DNA of 8,559 nt from Saprospiraceae bacterium (GTDB lineage: Bacteria; Bacteroidota; Bacteroidia; Chitinophagales; Saprospiraceae). The stretch spans positions 1 through 8,559 of the forward strand of contig JALVEG010000468.1 in NCBI GenBank assembly GCA_027031145.1, in the 5' to 3' direction. A program made the translations under genes and the position numbers. Below the pieces are notes generated by a model. It was not told the DNA's origin. It searched no databases and saw nothing but the letters and a program-made list of their open reading frames with translations. Shown here one piece after another: positions 1 to 6,476 of this stretch (within the stretch, counting starts at the first letter, position 1; each line of letters begins with the position of its first letter).

Positions 1-81
1 TAAAAGTGGAAAAAAATAAAAAAAATATATATATTAAAATTATATTTGTATTTTATTTAATATTTGGAGGTTTTATTAATA

Positions 82-89
82 TATATTTG
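82..89 (+). promoter_or_regulatory. Candidate -7 box of the alaS promoter
   Basis: TATATTTG is a perfect match to the Bacteroidetes primary-sigma -7 element TAnnTTTG. It would place transcription start near 96-97 and give a leader of about 28 nt before the alaS ATG. A TTTG at 63-66 could be the -33 element, but the 15-nt spacer is shorter than the usual 19-21. A second perfect TATATTTG lies at 41-48, so two tandem promoters are possible. The region is so AT-rich that chance matches are likely. A GGAGG at 66-70 is too far from the start codon to be its ribosome binding site. Confidence 0.4.
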
Positions 90-124
90 TTGAATGTATA
101 ATGTGTTAAATGCTAATTTAGAAT

Positions 125-2749
125 ATGAAATCAAGAGAAATAAGAAATACTTTTTTAAAATTTTTTGAGGAAAAAGGACATAAAATCGTTCCTTCTGCAC
201 CTTTGGTGAATAAAGACGATCCGACTTTGATGTTTGTTAATGCCGGGATGAATCAGTTTAAAGATTATTTTTTGGGAAATGCTGTTCCTGAATATAGAAG
301 AGTTGCTGATACCCAGAAGTGTTTAAGAGTGTCAGGAAAGCATAATGATTTGGAAGAAGTAGGAATTGATTCTTATCATCATACTATGTTTGAGATGCTG
401 GGGAATTGGTCATATGGTGATTATTTCAAGAAAGAAGCTATTGAATGGGCTTGGGAATTATTGACAGAAGTATATGGTATTGATAAAGACAGATTATATG
501 TTACTGTTTTTGGAGGGGATAAATCGGAGAACCTGGAAAGGGATGAAGAAGCAGCATCTATTTGGTCAGCACATGTAGAACAGGATAAAATTCTTGATTT
601 TGGTAAAAAGGATAATTTTTGGGAAATGGGAGATACCGGTCCTTGCGGTCCGTGTTCGGAAATTCATATTGATCTTAGAAGTAAAGAAGAGATTAAAGAG
701 ATTTCCGGAAAAGATCTTGTCAATAAAGATCATCCCCAGGTAATTGAAATATGGAATCTGGTATTTATCCAGTACAACAGGAAAGCTGATGGTAGTCTGG
801 AAAATTTGCCGGAGAAACATATAGATACCGGTATGGGTTTTGAGAGATTGTGTATGGTTTTGCAGGGCAAAAAATCCAATTATGAATCGGATATTTTTAT
901 TCCAATGATTGAATTCGTGGAAAAAGAAACCGGTTTTAATTATACAAATAATTATGACCCGAATGCTAAAACCGATATTGCTTTTAGGGTTTTGGTAGAT
1001 CATATAAGAGCGGTAGCATTTACCATTGCTGACGGAGAAATGCCGGGTAATACGGGAGCCGGTTATGTTATCAGAAGGATATTGAGGAGAGCTGTCAGAT
1101 ATTATTATTCGTTTTTGAACAGGAAAGAGCCTTTGTTGTACAAAATGGTAGATATTCTGGCTCATTACTTTTCTGATATTTTTCCTGAATTATCACTTCA
1201 AAAGGAATTTATAGCTGAAGTAATCAGGGAAGAGGAAAAATCATTTTTGTCAACATTAGAATCAGGTCTGAAAAGAATGGATAATATAAAGCCTGAAAAT
1301 GGTATTATATCTGGTAAAGATGTATTCGAATTATATGACACTTATGGATTTCCAATCGATTTGACAAGACTTGTCGCTGCGGAAAAAGGATGGAAAATCG
1401 ATGAAACCGGATTTGAAATAGCTCTTCAGGAACAAAAAACAAGATCAAGGGAAGACGCAAAAATACAAAGAGGTGATTGGATTAATCTGAAACCGGAATC
1501 GGAAATTGAATTTGTAGGATATGATTTTAACACGGTTGAAAATACTTTTGTGGTAAAATACAGACAGGTTAATCAAAAAGATAAAAATGTATATCAAATA
1601 GTATTGCAAAAAACTCCTTTTTATCCGGAAGGAGGAGGACAGGTTGGCGATACGGGAATACTTATGTTTGGAGATGAAAGTATCAGAGTTGAAAACACAA
1701 TAAAAGAAAACGATCTTATTATACATATTGTAAGTAAACTTCCTGAAAATATAGAAGGCTATGTTACGGCAATTATCGATTCTAAACGAAGAAGATTAAT
1801 AGAGAATAATCATACGGCAACCCATCTTTTACAAGCTGCACTTAAAAAGGTATTGGGCGATCATATTCAACAACGCGGTTCTCTTGTTAATGAAAAGTAT
1901 CTTAGATTTGATTTTAGCCATTTCAAAAAACTCAGTGATGAAGAAATTGCAAAAGTAGAAGAGATAGTAAATGCTAAAATTAGAGAGAATATTTCAAAAA
2001 AGGAGGATAGATCCATTGAAATAGAAAAAGCAAAACAATCTGGAGCAATGATGCTGTTTGGTGAAAAATACGGAGAGAAAGTAAGGATGATCACATTTGA
2101 CGACAATTATTCTATAGAATTATGTGGAGGATGCCATGTTTCTGCTACCGGTAATATTGGATTTTTTAAGATAATAAGTGAAACAGGAGTAGCGGCAGGA
2201 GTTAGAAGAATTGAAGCTCTGACATCAATTGAAGCAGAAAATTATATAAAAAGACAACTGGAAGAGTTAAATGAAATAAGATCATTTTTTAAAAATCCTC
2301 AAAATGTTTCAAAAAATGTTTATTCTCTGCTGATGGAGAATAAAGAATTAAAGAAATCTCTTGATAAATTGAAAATTGAACAGGCTTCAGGCTTAAAAGA
2401 TAAATTAAAAAACGACCTGGAACAGATTAATGGCATAAATGTGATCAGGGCAATAGTTCCTTTGGATGACAGTAAGGCGGTAAAAACTCTCGCATATAAT
2501 CTTGAAGAAGAAATAGGAAACATTGTGATTGCTTTTGCTTTTGTATCAAATGAAAGACCACAATTAATGCTGGCTGTTAGTAAATCTTTAACTGAAAAAG
2601 GGTTAAATGCAGGGACGATAGTAAGAGAAATTGCCAAAGAGATTAAAGGAGGAGGAGGAGGACAAGCTTTTTTTGCAACAGCCGGAGGGAAAGATGTTAC
2701 GGGCTTGCAAAAAGCATTGGATAAATTGAATGATGTAATAAATATTTAA
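125..2749 (+). CDS. alaS: Alanyl-tRNA synthetase
   Basis: Class II synthetase that charges tRNA-Ala with alanine in the cytoplasm and clears mischarged Ser or Gly. The 874 residues match the usual bacterial length (about 875). The N-terminal catalytic domain shows DTQKCLRVSGKHNDLEEVG (62-80), HHTMFEMLGNWSYGDYFKKE (85-104) and the MGDTGPCGPCSEIH stretch (168-181). The tRNA-recognition region follows. The editing domain carries the zinc ligands H563 and H567 (HTATH) and C667 and H671 (CGGCH). A helical linker (about 700-765) leads to the C-Ala domain, with its glycine run GGGGGQ (842-847) and ATAGGKD. The ATG at 125 begins the conserved first helix (SREIRNTFLKFFEEKGH) and no Shine-Dalgarno is visible. 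No terminator separates it from the next gene 49 nt downstream, so read-through is possible. Nothing is broken or missing. Confidence 0.99.
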   Translation: MKSREIRNTFLKFFEEKGHKIVPSAPLVNKDDPTLMFVNAGMNQFKDYFLGNAVPEYRRVADTQKCLRVSGKHNDLEEVGIDSYHHTMFEMLGNWSYGDYFKKEAIEWAWELLTEVYGIDKDRLYVTVFGGDKSENLERDEEAASIWSAHVEQDKILDFGKKDNFWEMGDTGPCGPCSEIHIDLRSKEEIKEISGKDLVNKDHPQVIEIWNLVFIQYNRKADGSLENLPEKHIDTGMGFERLCMVLQGKKSNYESDIFIPMIEFVEKETGFNYTNNYDPNAKTDIAFRVLVDHIRAVAFTIADGEMPGNTGAGYVIRRILRRAVRYYYSFLNRKEPLLYKMVDILAHYFSDIFPELSLQKEFIAEVIREEEKSFLSTLESGLKRMDNIKPENGIISGKDVFELYDTYGFPIDLTRLVAAEKGWKIDETGFEIALQEQKTRSREDAKIQRGDWINLKPESEIEFVGYDFNTVENTFVVKYRQVNQKDKNVYQIVLQKTPFYPEGGGQVGDTGILMFGDESIRVENTIKENDLIIHIVSKLPENIEGYVTAIIDSKRRRLIENNHTATHLLQAALKKVLGDHIQQRGSLVNEKYLRFDFSHFKKLSDEEIAKVEEIVNAKIRENISKKEDRSIEIEKAKQSGAMMLFGEKYGEKVRMITFDDNYSIELCGGCHVSATGNIGFFKIISETGVAAGVRRIEALTSIEAENYIKRQLEELNEIRSFFKNPQNVSKNVYSLLMENKELKKSLDKLKIEQASGLKDKLKNDLEQINGINVIRAIVPLDDSKAVKTLAYNLEEEIGNIVIAFAFVSNERPQLMLAVSKSLTEKGLNAGTIVREIAKEIKGGGGGQAFFATAGGKDVTGLQKALDKLNDVINI

Positions 2750-2798
2750 AGACATAAGCTTCTTTTGTACGTTATATATAAAAAGAAAAAAAATAACT

Positions 2799-4760
2799 AT
2801 GAATAAATTGTTTTCAATTTTAGTTTTAGGATTAATATTTTTTGCAACTGATATATTTGCTCAGGAGCAAAGTTTTGAGAAAGCCCTTTTTAAGGACAGG
2901 GAAGATTTTAGTTACAGGGATATAATGCTTTCGAGTCCAAATACAGGGAATTATGATCTGAAATATTACAGGTTCGATCTAAATGTGGATCCGGCTAAGA
3001 GTTTTATTTCAGGAAGTGTTACACCAAGATTTTTGGTGACCAAAGAAAATACAAGTAATATTTACTTTGATTTTAATTACAGAATGACTGTAGATTCGGT
3101 AAAGTATCATGGACAAATAGTGAATTCAAGTTTTTCAGGAGATTTCGAGTTGAAAATAGATCTGCCCGGAAATCTGATCAAAGGTCAGCTGGATTCGATA
3201 ACCGTATGGTATAGCGGAAATCCCGTTACATCCGGTTTTGGATCATTTGAAATCTCCAAACAATATTGTGCTGATACGGTACCCGTCTTATGGACTCTGT
3301 CAGAGCCTTATGGAGCACGTGACTGGTGGCCTACAAAACAGTCATTGAATGATAAAATAGACAGTATTGATATGTTTGTTACAACACCCTTAGGATATAA
3401 AGTTGGAAGTAACGGTTTGTTGATCTCAAGAGTAGATAAAGATAACAAAACCATACATCATTGGAAACACATTTATCCGGAACCTGCATATCTGATAGCC
3501 ATAGCAGTATCTGATTATGCTGAGTATATTGATTGGGTACCTCTGAAAAACGGGGATTCTCTGATGGTTCTTGAATATGTATATCCTTGTAATTTGGATT
3601 ATGCCAAATCCAAAACCAAAGATATTATTCCGACAATGCAATTTTATATAGATCTTTTTGGAGATTATTCCTATACTTTTGAAAAATATGGACATGCTCA
3701 GTTTGGATGGGGTGGAGGAATGGAGCATTCCACAATGACATTTGTAAGTGGATTTAGCCATTCTTTATTGGCTCATGAACTTGCTCATCAGTGGTTTGGT
3801 GATAAAATAACTTGTGGGTCGTGGCAGGATATTTGGTTAAATGAAGGATTTGCTACATATCTTGAAGGACTTACCTATGATTTTGGAAGAAGTCCTAATA
3901 CATGGAGAAACTGGAAAAGAAGCAAAAGAAATAATGCGACATCCTCTCCTCATGGTTCGGTCTATGTATATGATACTACATCGGTCAGTCGTATTTTCAA
4001 TGGTTACCTTTCTTATTCCAAAGGTGCGTATTTGCTTCATATGTTGAGATGGAAACTTGGTGATGATAATTTTTTCAAGGCTTTAAAAAATTATATTTCC
4101 GATCCGGAATTGATATACAATTATGCAAAATCACCTGATCTTCAAAAACATCTTGAAGATCAGAGTGGTATGGATCTTGATGAGTTTTTTAAGGATTGGT
4201 TATATGGTAAAGGATTCCCGACTTATTCTTTGGATTGGGGATATGATGAAAACAGTAAACTTTTTATCAGAGTATATCAAACACAGTCTGATGAATCGGT
4301 GGATTATTTTGATATGCCTGTTCCTGTTCAATTATTAGGAGAAGGAATAGATACAATAGTAGTCCTTGATAACAGCTTTAATGAACAGTTATTTACTTTG
4401 GATATTGACTTTAAAGTTGATAGCATTACTTTTGATCCGGATCAGTGGCTATGTGCCAGAGTTCAGGATATTAACTATCTTAGTACAGATCGGTTTTCCG
4501 GTAGCAACAATATACAAGTTTATCCCAATCCTTTTTCAAAAGAAGTCAGGTTTGTAGTTGATGAAGATATCAAAGGTGAGTTGTTGATCAATATTTATGA
4601 TGTAGAAGGCAGACTGGTTGCCAGATTGAATGGGGATAATAAAAATAGTATTTACTGGAGAGGTGAAAATATTAAAGGCAGAATTGTAGATAACGGAATC
4701 TACATATATAAAATAGTATCCGATAAAAATATCATTACCGGCAAAATATTTAAGTTTTAA
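2799..4760 (+). CDS. Secreted M1-family zinc aminopeptidase with T9SS C-terminal sorting domain
   Basis: Predicted extracellular or surface metallopeptidase that trims N-terminal residues from peptides. Residues 1-21 are a signal peptide (basic Asn-Lys start, hydrophobic core, probable cleavage after IFA before QEQ). The beta-rich M1 N-terminal domain spans about 45-240. The catalytic domain has HELAH (H326, E327, H330) followed by zinc ligand E349 in WLNEGFATY, the canonical HExxH-x18-E spacing. Y406 in YSKG fits the M1 catalytic tyrosine. The exopeptidase GxMEN motif reads GGMEH (306-310), with His replacing Asn. After a beta domain, residues about 572-653 form a Por-secretion tail: YPNPF, then LLINIYDVEGRLV, DNGIYIYKI and ITGKIFKF. 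This is the type A signal recognised by the T9SS. The 653 residues fit an M1 core plus sorting domain. Peptide scavenging is inferred; true substrates are unknown. Confidence 0.96.
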   Translation: MNKLFSILVLGLIFFATDIFAQEQSFEKALFKDREDFSYRDIMLSSPNTGNYDLKYYRFDLNVDPAKSFISGSVTPRFLVTKENTSNIYFDFNYRMTVDSVKYHGQIVNSSFSGDFELKIDLPGNLIKGQLDSITVWYSGNPVTSGFGSFEISKQYCADTVPVLWTLSEPYGARDWWPTKQSLNDKIDSIDMFVTTPLGYKVGSNGLLISRVDKDNKTIHHWKHIYPEPAYLIAIAVSDYAEYIDWVPLKNGDSLMVLEYVYPCNLDYAKSKTKDIIPTMQFYIDLFGDYSYTFEKYGHAQFGWGGGMEHSTMTFVSGFSHSLLAHELAHQWFGDKITCGSWQDIWLNEGFATYLEGLTYDFGRSPNTWRNWKRSKRNNATSSPHGSVYVYDTTSVSRIFNGYLSYSKGAYLLHMLRWKLGDDNFFKALKNYISDPELIYNYAKSPDLQKHLEDQSGMDLDEFFKDWLYGKGFPTYSLDWGYDENSKLFIRVYQTQSDESVDYFDMPVPVQLLGEGIDTIVVLDNSFNEQLFTLDIDFKVDSITFDPDQWLCARVQDINYLSTDRFSGSNNIQVYPNPFSKEVRFVVDEDIKGELLINIYDVEGRLVARLNGDNKNSIYWRGENIKGRIVDNGIYIYKIVSDKNIITGKIFKF

Positions 4761-4797
4761 TTTTAAAATTTCAGTGAAAATAAAATGATATATCTTG

Positions 4798-4815
4798 ATG
4801 TGACTAAAATCACAT
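4798..4815. promoter_or_regulatory. CRP-type palindromic operator (TGTGA-N6-TCACA)
   Basis: The sequence ATGTGA-CTAAAA-TCACAT is a perfect 6+6 bp inverted repeat with a 6-bp spacer. Its inner TGTGA-N6-TCACA equals the E. coli CRP consensus. It lies 38 nt after the peptidase stop codon and about 104 nt before the start of the small membrane protein gene. If the promoter at 4846-4874 is right, the site is centred near -74, a position typical of class I activation. The arms are AT-rich and no T-run follows, so it is a poor terminator. The nearby Crp/Fnr protein carries the residues needed to read TGTGA. An extra TCACA half-site is at 4832-4836. Binding is inferred. Confidence 0.55.
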
Positions 4816-4845
4816 ATTTGCTTAATGTATATCACACGAGATTTC

Positions 4846-4874
4846 TTGACATTTAAAATCTAATGATTTAAATT
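4846..4874 (+). promoter_or_regulatory. Candidate promoter of the small membrane protein gene
   Basis: TTGACA (4846-4851) and TAAATT (4869-4874) are separated by 17 bp, a sigma70-like arrangement. It would start transcription near 4881 and leave a leader of about 38 nt. The downstream box matches the Bacteroidetes TAnnTTTG element only partly. The support is the good spacing and the CRP-type palindrome just upstream; the AT-rich context makes chance matches possible. Confidence 0.33.
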
Positions 4875-4918
4875 GTGGTTGAATAAAATTAATTATTTGA
4901 TCATTTAAATCGGTAGTC

Positions 4919-5137
4919 ATGAGAGTTCAGGAATTTTTTGTCAGGATCTTATTCTTCTTACCTTTAGCCTTTTGGGTTACATTCTTATTTCTGATGGTTT
5001 TAGGTATTATTGCGTATCTCTTGGGAGCGCATGAAACATTTTACTGTACTGTTTACTGCAAAGTAGCATTGGCTTTATTGATAGGGGGAAGTCTTGCAGT
5101 TATTATTTGTCAGGTTAATGCCTGTTGGAAGAAATGA
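4919..5137 (+). CDS. Small two-helix membrane protein with four cysteines, function unknown
   Basis: A 72-residue protein I cannot assign to a named family. Two hydrophobic segments, about 10-36 and 48-64, are joined by a short loop holding the only acidic residue pair region (AHET, 37-40). Basic residues at both ends (R2, R9; KK at 71-72) predict that both termini are cytoplasmic. C43 and C47 (CTVYC) sit at the start of helix 2, and C64 and C69 (CQVNAC) at its end, so the pairs lie near opposite membrane faces. They could bind metal or heme, or form disulfides. The gene stands alone between the M1 peptidase and the convergent Crp/Fnr gene, with its own candidate promoter and a CRP-type site upstream. 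The ATG at 4919 is the only sensible start; there is no clear Shine-Dalgarno. The orderly topology argues for a real gene. Confidence 0.7.
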   Translation: MRVQEFFVRILFFLPLAFWVTFLFLMVLGIIAYLLGAHETFYCTVYCKVALALLIGGSLAVIICQVNACWKK

Positions 5138-5152
5138 TAGGAATGTGTATTT

Positions 5153-5218
5153 TTTTTTCGCTTTTCCAATTCTTTGCCTCTGGCTCCTAAAGGAGAATCA
5201 ACCCGCAACGCGAAAAAA
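5153..5218. repeat. Inverted repeat in the convergent gap, possible bidirectional terminator
   Basis: TTTTTTCGC (5153-5161) and GCGAAAAAA (5210-5218) are perfect 9-bp arms around a 48-nt interior. The interior holds a smaller hairpin, CTCC-TAAA-GGAG (5184-5195). The repeat lies between the stop of the small membrane gene and the convergent Crp/Fnr gene, where a shared terminator is expected. Most of the arm is a homopolymer and the loop is long, so the fold is weak. No classical GC stem plus U-tract is present. Confidence 0.3.
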
Positions 5219-5334
5219 TGAAATACGCCCTTACAAGATAAAAAATTATTTCCATGCCGGAACAATAAATTTTGTTCATAAATTGAAATTTGTTTTTTTC
5301 ATTTTACATTGAAAATATGAATAGAAAGTGATTC

Positions 5335-6012
5335 TTATCCTGTTGCAGCTATTCTCTCCAAACTGTTTTTATTCAAAATTTTTATTTCTTTCTTATTTAT
5401 TTCGATTATTTTATTGTTTCTAAAATCAGAAAGAACCCTTGAAACGGATTCTCTTGAACTACAGGTCATATCACCCAATTCCCTCCTTGTTAAAGGTAAT
5501 TCAAAATTGTCTTTTTCAAATATTTCATTTGAGAAATATAATAATGCATCAGCAACTTTACCGGGAACCTGTTTTTGCATTTGATTTAATGCTTTATTGA
5601 AAAAATACAATTCATTTTTACATAATTCTACGATTATTTCAAAAGCAAAATTTCCGTTGTTTATTACAAATTCTTTGAATATGGGAGCTTCTACGAAACA
5701 AACATTTGTTTTGGAAATTGCCGTTATTGAGAATGTATTGATCTTTGAACTTAATGTAGTGGGAATACCGAGATAACATGGTGATTTTACTACTTTAAGA
5801 ATTTGTTCTCTTTTGACGCCTTTAGCATGAACTTTTACCAATCCGTTTTGAATGTAGATTATATGATGGGATAGATCATTTTGTATCAATATTTTTTCTC
5901 CTTTTTCAAATAAAACGCTATTACAATGATGTCCCAGTTTTTCCATTTGTTTCTCATCCAATGCATTTGCTGCTTTTGATCTGTTTTGGCAATAATAACA
6001 TAGATCCATCAT
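5335..6012 (-). CDS. Crp/Fnr-family transcriptional regulator, cysteine-rich
   Basis: A cytoplasmic DNA-binding sensor with an N-terminal cyclic-nucleotide-binding-like beta-roll (about 25-115), a dimerisation helix (about 120-160) and a C-terminal winged HTH (about 165-215). The ATG at 6012 is chosen over the longer frame opening with TTG at 6042: the extra 10 residues overlap promoter-like DNA, and homologues of this type begin just before a CxxC. From this start the protein has 225 residues. Cysteines are C5 and C8 (CYYC), C30, C79, C105, C131 and C184; the spacing is not that of E. coli FNR, so an iron-sulfur cluster is possible but unproven. The recognition helix SSRESVSRVL aligns R187, E188 and R192 with CRP R180, E181 and R185, predicting TGTGA half-sites. 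The motif QVPGKVADALLYFS is typical of Bacteroidetes Crp/Fnr proteins. The signal sensed is unknown. Confidence 0.96.
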   Translation of the reverse strand: MMDLCYYCQNRSKAANALDEKQMEKLGHHCNSVLFEKGEKILIQNDLSHHIIYIQNGLVKVHAKGVKREQILKVVKSPCYLGIPTTLSSKINTFSITAISKTNVCFVEAPIFKEFVINNGNFAFEIIVELCKNELYFFNKALNQMQKQVPGKVADALLYFSNEIFEKDNFELPLTRRELGDMTCSSRESVSRVLSDFRNNKIIEINKKEIKILNKNSLERIAATG

Positions 6013-6028
6013 ATATTTAAATTTTTTA

Positions 6029-6059
6029 TAAAGATATACCAATTATGGTTCAAAGTCAA
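6029..6059 (-). promoter_or_regulatory. Candidate promoter of the Crp/Fnr gene
   Basis: On the minus strand TTGACT (6059-6054) is followed after 17 bp by TATCTTTA (6036-6029). The latter matches the Bacteroidetes -7 element TAnnTTTG at all but the last position. Transcription would begin near 6022, about 10 nt before the ATG at 6012. This supports that start over the upstream TTG at 6042, which lies inside the promoter. Confidence 0.35.
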
Positions 6060-6082
6060 GTTTGATAATAAAAGAGTTTGGT

Positions 6083-6107
6083 ATTGAATACTGAGACGAT
6101 TGAATAC
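6083..6107. repeat. Tandem direct repeat ATTGAATAC x2 upstream of the Crp/Fnr gene
   Basis: Two identical 9-mers at 6083-6091 and 6099-6107 are separated by 7 bp. The first belongs to a small palindrome, GTATT-G-AATAC (6081-6091). They lie about 70-95 bp upstream of the Crp/Fnr start, where an activator or autoregulatory site could be. They do not resemble the TGTGA-N6-TCACA box. With two copies in AT-rich DNA, chance is a serious alternative. Confidence 0.3.
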
Positions 6108-6377
6108 AGTACGGTGTTTCTTGCTTGATTTGTTTTTTTTGTAGATTTCACAAAGAAAAGAAGATTATATTTTGGAACATTGCGGTAAATATTCCTTGCT
6201 GACAAATAAAGGTATAAATTCGATAGTGTATGAATTTCTACAAAAAGATCACAATACGAAGAGTATTTTGAAAGGAAAGTTTTAAATAAATCAAGGGATT
6301 TCTATGAAAAAAGGAAATATCACAAAAGGTATGTGAATTGTTTGCCGGAATGCAAGTGGATAAATACGCCAAGATAT

Positions 6378-6405
6378 AAAAATAGCCCCCAACTTCAGTT
6401 GGGGG
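6378..6405 (-). terminator. Rho-independent terminator of the SQR operon
   Basis: CCCCCAAC (6386-6393), a four-base loop TTCA and GTTGGGGG (6398-6405) form a perfect 8-bp GC-rich stem. Reading the minus strand, the stem is followed by CTA and then TTTTT (6382-6378), the classic U-tract. No U-tract follows on the plus side, so the orientation is minus. It lies about 70 nt after the stop of the 57-residue gene and closes the SQR operon before the Crp/Fnr promoter. The stem with a TTCA/TGAA loop also resembles REP-type or IS200/IS605-end palindromes, so a repeat-derived terminator is possible. Confidence 0.75.
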
Positions 6406-6433
6406 TGCAAAATCGATTAAATGTCATTATTTC

Positions 6434-6470
6434 GTGCAGGCACTATTTAGTGCGCTTTAGCGTACTTTTT
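6434..6470. repeat. Chain of three overlapping palindromes, with a plus-strand T-run
   Basis: Three palindromes share arms: GTGC-AG-GCAC (6434-6443), GCACTA-TT-TAGTGC (6440-6453), and GTGCGCT-TT-AGCGTAC (6450-6465, one G-T wobble). Each arm can pair with either neighbour, giving mutually exclusive folds. The last is followed by TTTTT (6466-6470), so on the plus strand it could terminate transcription towards the SQR operon. On the minus strand the chain lies in the 3' untranslated region of the operon. A REP-like or decayed insertion-sequence end is the main alternative. Confidence 0.45.
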
Positions 6471-6476
6471 ATAATT

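Larger units (their letters stand above)
6043..6476. other. Gene-poor gap with possible decayed coding remnants
   Basis: No complete gene was found in these 434 bases. On the plus strand two neighbouring frames stay open without a usual start codon: 6145-6285 (46 codons) and 6234-6482 (82 codons). The first carries text such as LEHCGKYSLLTNKG; the second carries ERKVLNKSRDFYEKRKYHKR. A single indel near 6240-6280 would join them, as expected of a frameshifted relic, but I recognise no family and chance open frames are possible. Direct repeats ATTGAATAC lie at 6083-6091 and 6099-6107 (period 16). The right third holds the terminator and the chained palindromes listed separately. Confidence 0.25.

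Noticed and set aside
66..70. GGAGG considered as the alaS ribosome binding site.
   Set aside because: It lies 54 bases before the start codon, far outside the working distance.
566..1165. A 199-codon minus-strand frame inside alaS.
   Set aside because: It is antisense to the conserved catalytic domain of alaS, and its composition (Ile/Phe/Tyr-rich) reflects reverse reading of coding sequence.
4759..4770. AATTTTAAAATT palindrome at the stop codon of the M1 peptidase gene, considered as its terminator.
   Set aside because: It contains only A and T, has no loop and no following U-tract, so it would not form a stable terminator.
5094..5312. A 72-codon plus-strand frame overlapping the end of the small membrane gene.
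   Set aside because: It overlaps 44 bases of a better-supported gene, lacks an orderly domain or topology, and runs across the inverted repeat in the convergent gap. It is probably a chance frame.
6013..6042. The upstream TTG start for the Crp/Fnr gene, adding 10 residues.
   Set aside because: The extra residues have no counterpart in the family's usual start just before CxxC, and they overlap the best promoter candidate.
6434..6465. The palindrome chain considered as a tRNA or a CRISPR repeat.
   Set aside because: It has no anticodon arm, T-loop or acceptor pairing, and there are no regularly spaced identical repeats with unique spacers.
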